This document shows, piece after piece, positions 25,173 to 34,793 of a DNA stretch of 64,000 nt. This DNA is from an uncultured Bacteroidales bacterium (GTDB taxonomy: Bacteria > Bacteroidota > Bacteroidia > Bacteroidales > UBA932). Where the stretch lies: positions 53,434 to 117,433 of the forward strand of contig CALUQB010000004.1 in NCBI GenBank assembly GCA_944322815.1, in the 5' to 3' direction. Numbering within the stretch: position 1 is the stretch's first letter; each line of letters opens with the position of its first letter. The translations under genes and the position numbers were made by a program. A model generated the notes under the pieces. The model was not told where the DNA came from. It made no database searches and was given only the letters and a program-made list of their open reading frames with translations.

Positions 25173-26659
25173 AATCAGGACTTCTGACCATAATCGTTTC
25201 ATTGACAGCACTGCTGTCAATGCCATTGTCGGCCTCTGCCCAGCTGGACACTGCCGTCTCCAATGCATTAGGGGCCAAGCTTGACGAGTACATGCTCATC
25301 ATAGAGACAGAACCCGCCGAAGTCAAATGCGAGGAAACGGATTTCCTGATAAGCAGCTGTACGGACTCGCTCGTCAGACAGTTCACGGCATTGCGGCTGT
25401 ACAGCCACTTCATGGAATCCAAACTGATGGGAGACGAATCCGTAGCCATCCACATATTCGACAAATGGTTCTCGGACGGTGAAGTGACAATGAAAAGCGA
25501 AAGCGATTTCATGGGGGCCAGGATATTCGCGGAGTTCAACAGGCAGAGCCTGATAGGGAAAAAGGCTCCGGAACTCTACCTGGAAAACGACTCTGGAGCT
25601 TATGTAAGCCTCTTCGGAAAAGGCTCCTGGAACGACAGGCCGTCCATACTTTTCTTCTACGACAGCGGCTGCGCCACATGCAAGATGGAAAGCATCATGT
25701 TGAGAAGCCTGCTCAACGGAACGGAATACCCTGTAAACCTGTACGCCATCTACACGCAACAGTCCGGAGAGAATATGGAACGGTTCAAGACCGAATACCT
25801 GGATATCAGGAATCCGCAGGTAAATGTGGAATACCTGTGGGATCCCATGTCGGTTTCGGACTACCAGATGAAATACGGCATACTGCAGACTCCTGGCATC
25901 TTCATGATTTCACGCGACGGGACTGTCATCGGCAGGAAACTGGATGTCATGGCACTCGGCCGGCTTATGGAGATATACTGCAAGCCATACGAATACGGCA
26001 GCCGGGAGTCTTCGGCATTCTATGACGAAGTCTTCGCTTCATATGGAGGGCGTCCGGGAAGCGATGATGTGAAAGGCATCTGCGATGCCATCGCCGGCAA
26101 GACATTGGGGCAGAAAGACACTCTGCGCTTCAAGCAGATGGCCGGAGACCTGATGTACTGGCTGGGTGCTTCCAGAGGAGAAGGAATAAAATGCGGACTT
26201 GAGTATCTGATAGACAGATACATTGCCGGAGAACCGGCAATATGGACTACCGGAGAAGACTCCCTGAAGGTATTGTCCTACTCCGAAATTCTCGGAGACC
26301 TGCTGGCAAAGGCTCCCGCTGGGGAAAGACTTCCGGCCGTAGAAGTGCCGGGTATCATGAAAATCAGAGGAAAAGAACGGAATAAAACCGTAAGGCTGGA
26401 CAGACTCCGCAACGCTACAGTGGTATTCCACACGGAAGGGTGCCCTGTCTGTGAAGCGGAACTGGCTGCCGCAGACTCTTTGTCACAGGCTGGCAGGAGG
26501 GAGAAATTCTTCCTGACGGATATAGATGAAGTCATGAATACCGACCCGGACACTGCTTTTCTGCTGTTTGAGAAATTCGACCTGACAGTGATGCCGTACA
26601 TAACCGAGACGGACAGGAAAGGCCGCGTGACACGTAAATACATGTCACTGATACGTTAA
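25169..26659 (+). CDS. secreted protein with two thioredoxin-like CxxC domains
   Basis: A 496-residue exported protein: signal peptide (residues 1-25, ending SASAQ), an alpha-helical DUF5106-like region (about 26-130), a first thioredoxin-like domain with DSGCATCKM (Cys168, Cys171) and GILQTPGIFMISRDG (cis-Pro loop), a second helical part, and a C-terminal domain with TEGCPVCEAE (Cys425, Cys428) and VMPYITETDRKG. This resembles TlpA/ResA-type periplasmic thiol-disulfide proteins of Bacteroidales, but with two redox centres. The substrate is unknown. It overlaps coaD by 4 bp, with no obvious functional link. Confidence 0.82.
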   Translation: MKSGLLTIIVSLTALLSMPLSASAQLDTAVSNALGAKLDEYMLIIETEPAEVKCEETDFLISSCTDSLVRQFTALRLYSHFMESKLMGDESVAIHIFDKWFSDGEVTMKSESDFMGARIFAEFNRQSLIGKKAPELYLENDSGAYVSLFGKGSWNDRPSILFFYDSGCATCKMESIMLRSLLNGTEYPVNLYAIYTQQSGENMERFKTEYLDIRNPQVNVEYLWDPMSVSDYQMKYGILQTPGIFMISRDGTVIGRKLDVMALGRLMEIYCKPYEYGSRESSAFYDEVFASYGGRPGSDDVKGICDAIAGKTLGQKDTLRFKQMAGDLMYWLGASRGEGIKCGLEYLIDRYIAGEPAIWTTGEDSLKVLSYSEILGDLLAKAPAGERLPAVEVPGIMKIRGKERNKTVRLDRLRNATVVFHTEGCPVCEAELAAADSLSQAGRREKFFLTDIDEVMNTDPDTAFLLFEKFDLTVMPYITETDRKGRVTRKYMSLIR

Positions 26660-26668
26660 AACCCGGAT

Positions 26669-28312
26669 TCAATCCCTGTCCTTTTTCCAAGACAAGGCGA
26701 CCCGGACTGCCAGGGCAGCCGTCAGCAGCCAGAAAACGAAGGTACAGACACGGCCCGTAATGTCTCCGTTCCTGACGAAAAATGTCATGTCATCATTCAG
26801 GTTTATGCTGCCGTGCATGACTGCCTGCTTCCACCACGGTGAAGTTTCCAGAATTTCACCCCTCTGGTCTATGAATGCGGAAATGCCGGTATTCGCACAC
26901 CTGGCTATGCTGCGGCGCGTCTCTATGGCCCTGAGAGAAGCATATCTGAGATGCTGTATGTAACCTGGAGTATTTCCCCACCATGCATCGTTAGTGATGA
27001 TGGTCATGGCCCGCGCCCCCTTTCTGACATAACCAGTATAATACTCCCCATATACCGACTCATAGCAGATGGCGCTGCCTACCGGAATCACGGTACCGTC
27101 CATACTGCGGACATGAAGTACGGAAATCGAGTCCTGCCCTATGCATCTGCCCATGACTCCGCCCAGCATGTCGTCTATCGGACGGAAAACAGCCGGATAC
27201 GGTGTCATTTCCACCGCCACTACAAGCTTGTTCTTGTGGAAGATTTCAGGATGTCCGTTCCCATCCGTCATAATGGCCGAATTGTGGGACTCTATCCATC
27301 TTCCGTCACGTATCTGCCTGGCCGTATGGGAAGGACGTCCGGCAGAATCGATGTATGTATGTGATGAAGCGCCGAAAAGGATATTCACTCCTGGATAATC
27401 CTTCAGGAAAGCATCGAAGAGCCTCAGTGTCCTGCTGTAATTCAGATCATTGGTGACCACATCGTTCGTGAATGTCTCCGGAGCCAGCACCAGAAGAGGT
27501 CCGGTGGCAGTGCTGTCGGCTTTCCTGACTGCCAGGGCACCTTCGGCCTGCGAAATGAAGACGGCATTCTGCTGCGCCTGCGTCATGGCCTCGAATTTAT
27601 GATACGGATCGATATTCGGCTGCACGATGACCACATCCATAGGGTCAGGTTTTTCATCGTAGCTGTCATATATGATACCAGAGACTGCGAACGGTGCAGT
27701 AAGTATGACGATGCATCCGGCTATGGAAGCGACCTTTGCTTTCATGTTGAATTTCATGGCCCAGCTGCCGTCTGAAAGGGCGACCATGAGTCCGAAAACA
27801 GCCAGGTTCGACATCCAGATCCACAGCGACCCTCCAAGAGTGCCTGTATATTCGTACCACTGCACGGACCTGATGCTTCCGGCAAATGCATTGCCGAGCA
27901 CAAGCCACGGCCATGATATGTCCACGTCGAAATAAGCCCGTTCCCACGCTATCCACATCACCATCAGCAGTATGTATGGCAATACTCCTCCGAAGTGACG
28001 TTTGCTGAATCTGAATATGCCGAAGATCACGGACATCTGGAATGCATTCGCGAAAATGGCGAAGAGCCCTCCTCCGACAGTGGCATTGCATACCCAGAAT
28101 GTCGTAAAAGCATTCCAAAGCACAAATGATATATAATGCCAGATCCAGAAATGCCTGTACCCTGTCAATGTGGCTATCCTGTCCATCATCAGCAGAGGCA
28201 GGAAACCTATGAGTGCGATGAAACCTGTATGCGGAACCAGGAATGGCAGTGACATAAGCACTGCGAAAGCCAGAGTAAAGCAGGAGAAAAGCAGATTCGG
28301 ATTTTTTTTCAT
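26669..28312 (-). CDS. lnt: apolipoprotein N-acyltransferase
   Basis: A 547-residue inner-membrane enzyme that adds the third acyl chain to lipoproteins. The N-terminal half has about six membrane segments; the C-terminal half is a nitrilase-like domain with the catalytic triad visible as Glu in LLVLAPETFTND, Lys in FHKNKLVVAVE and Cys in GSAICYESVYGE. A final membrane helix closes the protein. I favour the ATG at 28312 over 28321, because the -7 box at 28333-28340 leaves almost no leader for the earlier one. It is convergent with the preceding gene, separated by only 9 bp. Confidence 0.93.
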   Translation of the reverse strand: MKKNPNLLFSCFTLAFAVLMSLPFLVPHTGFIALIGFLPLLMMDRIATLTGYRHFWIWHYISFVLWNAFTTFWVCNATVGGGLFAIFANAFQMSVIFGIFRFSKRHFGGVLPYILLMVMWIAWERAYFDVDISWPWLVLGNAFAGSIRSVQWYEYTGTLGGSLWIWMSNLAVFGLMVALSDGSWAMKFNMKAKVASIAGCIVILTAPFAVSGIIYDSYDEKPDPMDVVIVQPNIDPYHKFEAMTQAQQNAVFISQAEGALAVRKADSTATGPLLVLAPETFTNDVVTNDLNYSRTLRLFDAFLKDYPGVNILFGASSHTYIDSAGRPSHTARQIRDGRWIESHNSAIMTDGNGHPEIFHKNKLVVAVEMTPYPAVFRPIDDMLGGVMGRCIGQDSISVLHVRSMDGTVIPVGSAICYESVYGEYYTGYVRKGARAMTIITNDAWWGNTPGYIQHLRYASLRAIETRRSIARCANTGISAFIDQRGEILETSPWWKQAVMHGSINLNDDMTFFVRNGDITGRVCTFVFWLLTAALAVRVALSWKKDRD

Positions 28313-28332
28313 CGGATACATGATTTAGACTG

Positions 28333-28340
28333 CAAAAATA
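28333..28340 (-). promoter_or_regulatory. -7 box of lnt
   Basis: Minus-strand TATTTTTG matches TAnnTTTG; it is the reason for choosing the downstream lnt start. Confidence 0.5.
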
Positions 28341-28382
28341 CTAGAATTTTCAAAATTTTCTGAACGCAAATAAACAAATCAC

Positions 28383-28390
28383 TATATTTG
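28383..28390 (+). promoter_or_regulatory. -7 box of the LysE-family gene
   Basis: TATATTTG matches TAnnTTTG, about 30 nt before the ATG at 28420. Confidence 0.5.
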
Positions 28391-28419
28391 CAGGATATGC
28401 GTGAATAGACGTGGACTCG

Positions 28420-29073
28420 ATGTTTCTGGACATAGCCAAAGGATTTGCCATAGGCATATGCGCTTCTGCCCCGGTGGGGCCGATAGCCATACTCGTTATC
28501 CAGAAATCCCTGAGCAAGGGACATAAATCCGGTTTCATCACCGGAATGGGGGCCTGCGTGGTCGATACGGCGTTTTCGATCATAGCCATATTCGCATTGG
28601 CGGCAGCCGAAAAACTGATAAACGAGCACCGGGAACTTATACTCCTTGTCGGAGGAATCGTGGTCACCGTGCTGGGATGGAAAATGAGCACATCGGATCC
28701 GTTCAGGAAACTTAAAGCCAGGGAAACTTCCGGCTCTGCGGTTTCAGTGACCGATTTTCTCCAGGCTGTGGCGATGGGACTATCGAATCCGGGGGCGATA
28801 TTCGTGATTTTCGCGCTTTTCGCATTCTTCGGCATAGGGCCGCTGGACAGTTCCGACTGGAGAGTAGCGCCGATCATCATATCGGTAAGTCTCGGGTCGG
28901 CATTTTACTGGTTCGCCGTCACCTGGCTGCTGAGCCATTTCAGGAAGCGGTTCAGGCTGCGCACAATACTGTGGATAAACAGGCTTACGGGAGCGATAAT
29001 AGTCATCGCAGGTCTCGTGCTCCTGGGCGAGGGATTGTTCAGGGTATTATTCATGGGGGCCAGCCTGTTCTAG
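28420..29073 (+). CDS. LysE family amino-acid exporter/translocator
   Basis: A 217-residue membrane protein with about six hydrophobic segments and the LysE/RhtB signature at its start (GFAIGICASAPVGPIAILVIQKSLSKG), in which the small residues and Pro of helix 1 line the path. The family exports amino acids and related compounds; the substrate is not readable. I use the ATG at 28420; a GTG three codons earlier is possible. The downstream PASTA gene is 62 bp away on the same strand, so read-through is possible. Confidence 0.88.
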   Translation: MFLDIAKGFAIGICASAPVGPIAILVIQKSLSKGHKSGFITGMGACVVDTAFSIIAIFALAAAEKLINEHRELILLVGGIVVTVLGWKMSTSDPFRKLKARETSGSAVSVTDFLQAVAMGLSNPGAIFVIFALFAFFGIGPLDSSDWRVAPIIISVSLGSAFYWFAVTWLLSHFRKRFRLRTILWINRLTGAIIVIAGLVLLGEGLFRVLFMGASLF

Positions 29074-29135
29074 AAGGGAACCGGTATGGAAAGTCAAGTA
29101 CAAACATTGGCCGTAAGGCATAAAAATAAAATATC

Positions 29136-29960
29136 ATGAACATAAAAGGATTCATATTCAACAAGATAACTGCCAACATCCTCGCCGGAGCACTTCTGGT
29201 CATCGTCCTGATATTCGGGACAGGGCTCATGCTGGACAAGATCACGAGACACAACCTCGAAATCACCGTCCCGGACCTTACGAACATGAGCGTGGATGAA
29301 GCTGAAAAAGTGGTGTCGGCCAACAAGATGAAACTGGAAGTCATAGATTCCGTATATGTGAGGAGAATGGGCAAGGGGCTGATATACAGGCAGAACCCCA
29401 AGGCAGGCAGCAAGGTCAAGGAAGGCAGGAGAATCCTGCTGACCATCAATGCGGTGAATGCGAAAAAAGTGATGATGCCGAACCTGATAGGCTATTCCAT
29501 GAGGCAGGCCAAGGCTGAAATCCTGTCAAAGGGACTGCAGATCGGACGGCTCGAATATGTGACCGACATCGCTACCAACAATGTTCTGAAACAGATGCAT
29601 GAAGGCACTGAAATCACTCCTGGCACGATGATAGAGAGCGAATCCAAAATAGATCTCGTACTCGGACTCAACAACGATGATTGCGTGACATACGCACCTG
29701 TCGTGACAGGAATGAAATTCAGGAATGCCGTGGAAGCCATCCACGACAATTCACTGAATGTCAAGGATATCATTTTCGATGAGACAGTCAGGGACTACTC
29801 CGACTCGTTGAACTCCGTAGTCTACAGACAGGACCCCGACTATGGCGAAACCCCTTTGCTGATGGGTATGGACATATCCCTGTATCTGACCACCGACATC
29901 ACGAAGGTGCCGGTGCCTGAAGAGGAGGAAGAAAACGAAGCAAACCAGGAATCCAGATGA
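29136..29960 (+). CDS. membrane-anchored PASTA domain protein
   Basis: A 274-residue protein: one N-terminal membrane helix (residues about 14-34), then three PASTA domains (about 44-110, 111-180, 185-255), recognisable by VPDLTNMSVDEAEKVV, MPNLIGYSMRQAKAEI and the YRQNPKAGSKVKEG-type loops, and an acidic tail. PASTA domains bind peptidoglycan fragments or beta-lactams and usually hang from Ser/Thr kinases or PBPs. Here there is no kinase or transpeptidase, a form common in Bacteroidales. It overlaps the following pseudouridine synthase gene by 4 bp. Confidence 0.92.
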   Translation: MNIKGFIFNKITANILAGALLVIVLIFGTGLMLDKITRHNLEITVPDLTNMSVDEAEKVVSANKMKLEVIDSVYVRRMGKGLIYRQNPKAGSKVKEGRRILLTINAVNAKKVMMPNLIGYSMRQAKAEILSKGLQIGRLEYVTDIATNNVLKQMHEGTEITPGTMIESESKIDLVLGLNNDDCVTYAPVVTGMKFRNAVEAIHDNSLNVKDIIFDETVRDYSDSLNSVVYRQDPDYGETPLLMGMDISLYLTTDITKVPVPEEEEENEANQESR

Positions 29961-31069
29961 CAAGAAAGATATTCGACATGGATGACGAGCTCATGGACGA
30001 GCCGGACACCGACACTGCAAACGACGATCAGGAAGACCTGGATGACGAACAGCGTGAAATGTTCGAGCATTTCAGGCTGGAACTGGACAAGGGACAGACT
30101 CCGATGCGCGTGGACAAATATATGGCCACCCATCTGGAGAATACGTCCAGAAACAGAATCCAGCTGGCCATCAGACAGGAATACGTAAAGGTGAACGGAA
30201 AGACAGCCAAGGCGAACTGCGTGGTACGTCCCGGCGATGTCATCTCTTTCGTGATGCCGTATCAGAGACGCGGACTGGAAATACTTCCGGAGGACATACC
30301 TCTCGACATAGTGTACGAAGATGAAGACCTCCTCGTAGTGAACAAGAAGGCCGGTATGGTGGTACATCCGGGGCACGGACATTTCTCAGGCACCCTGGTA
30401 AATGCCCTGGCCAGCCATCTGGGAATCAGCCAGGGGCCTGATGCCGAAGACGAAAGGATGGGTATCCTCGTGCACAGGATAGACAAGGACACTTCCGGTC
30501 TGCTGGTAGTCGCGAAGAATGACGAGGCCCAGCTGGATCTGGCAAAACAGTTTTTCGTACACTCCATAGACAGAAGATATGTCGCCGTAGTCTGGGGAAA
30601 TCTGAAGGATGATGAAGGCACCATCACCGGAAACATTGGCAGGGATCCGAACGACAGAATGAGATTCAAGGTCTTTCCGGAGGGCGACAACGGAAAACAT
30701 GCCGTCACGCATTACAGGGTATTGGAAAGATTCGGTTTCGTGACAGTAGTGGAATGCCGGCTTGAAACAGGGCGCACACACCAGATCAGGGTCCATTTCA
30801 ACTGGATAGGCCATCCGCTGTTCAATGACGAAAGATACGACGGCTCTGAAATACGGAAAGGCACCATCTATGCGAAGTACCGCCAGTTCATAGAAAACTG
30901 TTTCAAGATCATGCCTCGCCAGGCACTGCATGCGAAGACACTGGGGTTCATACATCCGAGGACCAAAGAGCATCTTCTGTTCGACTCACCTCTTCCGGAT
31001 GACATGAAAGCACTTATAGATAAATGGCGGAATTATGTAAAAAGCGGAGTGTCGGACGAACTCGCCTGA
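29957..31069 (+). CDS. RluD-type ribosomal RNA pseudouridine synthase
   Basis: A 370-residue RluA-family enzyme. An acidic N-terminal extension (DDELMDEPDTDTANDDQEDL) precedes an S4 RNA-binding domain (MRVDKYMATHLENTSRNRIQLAIRQ) and the catalytic domain with the Asp in VHRIDKDTSGLLVVAKND; RTHQIRVHFNWIGHPLFND is also present. Domain order matches RluD, which modifies helix 69 of 23S rRNA, but RluC or other paralogues cannot be excluded. Translation is coupled to the PASTA gene by a 4-bp overlap. The terminator stem begins inside its last codons. Confidence 0.93.
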   Translation: MTRKIFDMDDELMDEPDTDTANDDQEDLDDEQREMFEHFRLELDKGQTPMRVDKYMATHLENTSRNRIQLAIRQEYVKVNGKTAKANCVVRPGDVISFVMPYQRRGLEILPEDIPLDIVYEDEDLLVVNKKAGMVVHPGHGHFSGTLVNALASHLGISQGPDAEDERMGILVHRIDKDTSGLLVVAKNDEAQLDLAKQFFVHSIDRRYVAVVWGNLKDDEGTITGNIGRDPNDRMRFKVFPEGDNGKHAVTHYRVLERFGFVTVVECRLETGRTHQIRVHFNWIGHPLFNDERYDGSEIRKGTIYAKYRQFIENCFKIMPRQALHAKTLGFIHPRTKEHLLFDSPLPDDMKALIDKWRNYVKSGVSDELA

Positions 31070-31082
31070 CACTCCGCTTTTT
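31039..31082 (+). terminator. terminator overlapping the end of the RluD-type gene
   Basis: A 15-bp perfect stem, AAAAAGCGGAGTGTC with GACACTCCGCTTTTT, around a 14-nt loop. The left arm is coding sequence and the stop codon lies at the base of the right arm; A and T runs at both ends could serve either direction. Confidence 0.8.
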
Positions 31083-31100
31083 ACCGATGGCCTGAAGACA

Positions 31101-34094
31101 TCATCGCCTCCCGTGAGGAGGTCCCATCGGTCCGCGGCCGCCAGGTCCGCGTCCACCCTGAGGACCGTTGAAATTCCCGAAGCGGTAAGTAAGGGAAACC
31201 ATGATATATCTTCCGAGAGTATTGTTTCTGGTCTCCAGGTGATAGTTCGACTCATCCGTCACGGACAGATTCTTCGACTGGTTGAAAATATCGTATGCCT
31301 TCACAGCCAGAGTCAGCTTGTCCTTCAAAAGAAGCTTGTTCACCTCTGCATTGAAGATGAATTCATCTTCCTGAGGCGTGGTATAGCCGTTGTACCAGTT
31401 GTAATCAAGGCCGGATATCAGGTTCACGCCTCCAGGTATGGTCCAGTTCACTGAAGCATCCACCTGGTTGTTCCATGTAGGCTTCTGATTATATGAAGCG
31501 ATGGTGTACCACGACTTCGACATACGGGTACGGCCTCCGATATTCACTTCGACGGCATCACTCCTGAACGTGAACCGCAGTCTCTGCGTAAAGCTAAGAC
31601 TCTGTGTCCTGTTCTCTGTGAACATCTCGTCTTTCCGGTCAGCGAAATCCTGCATGAACCTGTCATAGTCGAACTCCGCATTCTTGCTGTCATAATACAG
31701 GCCTGTATCGAACCCGTCCGTCTTGCCTATATAGGAATTGGATTCATTGTACCTGGCATAGGTCATCGAGAAGACAGAGAACTTGGAATCCTTTGCGAAC
31801 GGTGAATTTATCATCACGCGTCCGTCTACAGAACCGGAAACCGGACCGTTCACAGGTATGGAGTATTGCGCCCCGTTATCATCGTACCACTGTGCATTCA
31901 CGATAGGACTCTGCACCAGACTTCCGCCGAAACGGCCGTGGATCGACATGAAAGTCTCCTTGTCGGTATATCCGAACATCGCCCTTATGTTATGGTTGAA
32001 GTACGGAATCAGATACGGGTTTCCCAGAGAAACATTCAGAGGGTCGGAATTGTCCGGAACAGGCATCAGCTGTGAAGTGGAAGGCTGAGACGAACGTCCG
32101 AAATAGAACATCCTTACATTCGTATTGTCGTCAATATCATAGGAAAGCATGGCCTGCGGCGACCAGTTCAGGACCAGAGTATCGTAGACCTCGCCATTCG
32201 TCTCGTTGTAAGTATCCGTAGGACGGAGAGCCGCACCGAGCTGCGCTCTGAGCTTTTCCTTCTGGTACATGAAATTAAGACCGGCACTCTGGTTCACATA
32301 CCTGTTCATGATATTGTTCGAATAGATATCATCATACACTTCTCCTGCCGGATCATACGTCAGATGACCGTTTTCCAGATCCAGGAGATCGGATACCAGC
32401 CCGCCGCTGTTGTAGGTGTCCTTGACCGATGTACTCTTGTTCCAGCTGTAGGAATAGTTCGCTTCCAGATAGAAGTCATGTCCGAGAGGTTCGGTATAGA
32501 CAACGCGCCCGGACATGGAATAATTCCGCGAACTCTGGTCGAAACGCTGGTTTATCACACTGTCCTTAGGCGTGTCCAGCTCGAATGTCCGGGTAAGAGA
32601 CTGGTTATAGCCCAGCAGTGAGTTATTGCTGAATCTGTAGTTGAACATCACGGAGAGCGTCCTGCCCGGCTTTCCGAGTCTCTGACGGAATAGCAGGAAA
32701 CCGTTCGTGGTCCAGTTCCTGTTGGCACCGCGGTTTTCGTTGAAACCGAGGTTCGTGGTATCCCTGTCAGCATCCATCTCGCTCAATGTCAGGAAATCCG
32801 AATACTCCGTATAGCCTCCGTTTCCGAAATTGAACTGCGGTTCGAAGAGGATGGACGTGTTCTCGCTGAACTTGTGCTCGAACCTTACACCGAAACGGTG
32901 ACCGTCGGTATTGGATATGTTGTAGCCGTCATTGTCATAGATCAGCATGCTGCCGTCATCCATATACGTAGTTCTGGAACTCTGTTCCTCCACATCGGTC
33001 CTGGAACCTCCGTACATATAGTTTCCGTTCAGCTCCATATCGCCGTCAAGAAGATCGAACGCTCCGTTCGCACCGGCCATCCACGATGATGTGATACCGT
33101 TTCTTCCCCATCCGCCTGTGCCGCGGCCGAACCCTCTGGAGCCTCTCATGGTCTGCATCATGCTTCCTGCCAGGTCATTAAAGCCACGGTTGTTGGTATT
33201 GTTCGCGTTCAGGATTATGCTCAACTGGCTGTTTTCGGAAAAGCGGCCCGCCATACCGGCAGCCTGATACCTCCACCCGTCGGACGCAGGAGACATGCCG
33301 TCCGTATAATATCCCTTGTCCGGCAGATCGTGACCTCCTCCCGCCATGGCATTGCCGAACCATCCGTCCATCATTCCCTTTTTGACCGAAAGGTCAATGA
33401 CGGTTTCTTCATCACCGTCATCAATACCGGTAAACTCTGCCTGTTCGGACTTTTTCTCCACTACCCTCACCTTCTCTATGATTTTGGCAGGAATATTCTT
33501 TGTCGCCAGCTGCGGGTCATCCAGAAAGAATTCCTTTCCATCTATCATGACCTTCGTGATAGTCTCGCCGTTTGCAGTGATGGAACCGTCCGACCCCACT
33601 TCCACGCCTGGAAGCTTCTTCAGCAGTTCCTCCAGCATGTCATTGTCGGAAGTCTTGAATGATGAAGCGCTGTATTCGACAGTATCTTTCTTGACGATGA
33701 TCGGATTTCCTATGGCGGTGACACTGGCTGCATCGAGGACCTCGACATCCGGATCCATCTTGATTTCACCCAGATCCATGGACTTGTCTATCTGAAGCTC
33801 TTTCTCGTAAGTCTTGTAGCCCATCAGCTCGGCTTTCAGGATATAAGTCCCTTTCACGACTACAGACAGCTGCGCGGTACCCTCCGCCGTACTGAGAACA
33901 TAGCCTGATGCAGTATCATGACCTTTCAGGGTGATGGAAACCGTAGCGAAGCCTACAGGATCGGAAGTCGAAGCATCCGACAGTTTCATTTTGACGAAAT
34001 ATCTGGACTGGGCGCCAAGAGACAATGCCATGAACAGCATGAAAAATACTGCCATCAGACGCAACGTAAGTCGCTGGGGAAAGGTTTTAGTCAT
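31101..34094 (-). CDS. outer membrane beta-barrel protein, TonB-dependent-receptor-like
   Basis: A 997-residue outer membrane protein: signal peptide (about 1-29), a carboxypeptidase-like regulatory domain (SDPVGFATVSITLKGHDTASGYVLSTAEG), a plug domain (LPGVEVGSDGSITANGETITKVMIDGKEFF) and a large beta-barrel with repeated aromatic strand ends to SLTYRFGNF. A Gly/Arg/Pro tail of about 20 residues (GGRGPGGRGPMGPPHGRR) follows the last strand, which is unusual because barrels normally end in the strand. The start at 34094 gives a clean signal peptide; an upstream Met at 34193 does not. No SusD partner is adjacent, so the substrate is unknown. Confidence 0.9.
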   Translation of the reverse strand: MTKTFPQRLTLRLMAVFFMLFMALSLGAQSRYFVKMKLSDASTSDPVGFATVSITLKGHDTASGYVLSTAEGTAQLSVVVKGTYILKAELMGYKTYEKELQIDKSMDLGEIKMDPDVEVLDAASVTAIGNPIIVKKDTVEYSASSFKTSDNDMLEELLKKLPGVEVGSDGSITANGETITKVMIDGKEFFLDDPQLATKNIPAKIIEKVRVVEKKSEQAEFTGIDDGDEETVIDLSVKKGMMDGWFGNAMAGGGHDLPDKGYYTDGMSPASDGWRYQAAGMAGRFSENSQLSIILNANNTNNRGFNDLAGSMMQTMRGSRGFGRGTGGWGRNGITSSWMAGANGAFDLLDGDMELNGNYMYGGSRTDVEEQSSRTTYMDDGSMLIYDNDGYNISNTDGHRFGVRFEHKFSENTSILFEPQFNFGNGGYTEYSDFLTLSEMDADRDTTNLGFNENRGANRNWTTNGFLLFRQRLGKPGRTLSVMFNYRFSNNSLLGYNQSLTRTFELDTPKDSVINQRFDQSSRNYSMSGRVVYTEPLGHDFYLEANYSYSWNKSTSVKDTYNSGGLVSDLLDLENGHLTYDPAGEVYDDIYSNNIMNRYVNQSAGLNFMYQKEKLRAQLGAALRPTDTYNETNGEVYDTLVLNWSPQAMLSYDIDDNTNVRMFYFGRSSQPSTSQLMPVPDNSDPLNVSLGNPYLIPYFNHNIRAMFGYTDKETFMSIHGRFGGSLVQSPIVNAQWYDDNGAQYSIPVNGPVSGSVDGRVMINSPFAKDSKFSVFSMTYARYNESNSYIGKTDGFDTGLYYDSKNAEFDYDRFMQDFADRKDEMFTENRTQSLSFTQRLRFTFRSDAVEVNIGGRTRMSKSWYTIASYNQKPTWNNQVDASVNWTIPGGVNLISGLDYNWYNGYTTPQEDEFIFNAEVNKLLLKDKLTLAVKAYDIFNQSKNLSVTDESNYHLETRNNTLGRYIMVSLTYRFGNFNGPQGGRGPGGRGPMGPPHGRR

Positions 34095-34196
34095 AATTTT
34101 CCAAAAAATCAATACAGAAAAAACCTGACCGCAACCACGGCCCGGCAACAATAACAGGCAGGCTATTTTTCTGCAAAAACTGTGCCCGTACACACA

Positions 34197-34751
34197 TCAT
34201 TTAATCCTTTCAGGATGAGCTTCGAGAAACTGCTTCCAGTCTCCCGAAGTCCTGACCCGGGTCAGGGGACTGATCTCATGGAAATAGTGGCACAAGGCCA
34301 GAGCGAGGGCGTCAGTCGCATCCAGATATGCCGGATCCAGATCCACATTCAGGATTTTGCATATCATGTTGCTCACCTGCTCCTTTGAAGCCGCACCGAC
34401 TCCGGTAATGGCTATCTTCGCCTGTCTCGGAGCATATTCAGTCACAGGGATGTCCCGGAGCAAAGCCGCTGTCACGGCAGCCCCTTGCGCCCTGCCAAGC
34501 TTCAGCATAACCTGCGGATTCTTGCCGTAAAACGGAGACTCGACAGAAAGTTCGTCCGGAGCATAAATGTCCAGAAGGCGGTTCATTTCCCGACCCAATT
34601 TCCTGAGCTTGCTGAAATGATCCTTTTCTTTCCTCATATCGACCACTCCCATATCCACGAAAGACACTTTTCTACCATCTACACGAATGACCCCGAAGCC
34701 CAAAAGATTGGTTCCGGGGTCAATTCCCATTATGGTTCCGGATTTCATCAT
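34197..34751 (-). CDS. ruvC: Holliday junction resolvase RuvC
   Basis: A 184-residue endonuclease that cuts Holliday junctions with RuvAB. Acidic catalytic residues are visible: Asp in MGIDPGTNLLGFGVI, Glu in LSVESPFYGKNPQ, Glu in VTEYAPRQAKIAITGVGAASKEQV and Asp in YLDATDALALALCHY. Several nearby Met codons (34751, 34748, 34730) could start it; I keep the longest because GGAGG lies about 16 nt upstream. It follows serS by 42 bp on the same strand. Confidence 0.96.
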   Translation of the reverse strand: MMKSGTIMGIDPGTNLLGFGVIRVDGRKVSFVDMGVVDMRKEKDHFSKLRKLGREMNRLLDIYAPDELSVESPFYGKNPQVMLKLGRAQGAAVTAALLRDIPVTEYAPRQAKIAITGVGAASKEQVSNMICKILNVDLDPAYLDATDALALALCHYFHEISPLTRVRTSGDWKQFLEAHPERIK

Positions 34752-34793
34752 GCCTTCATCCTGTCCTCCATGAATCCCAAACCGGAACGCAGT

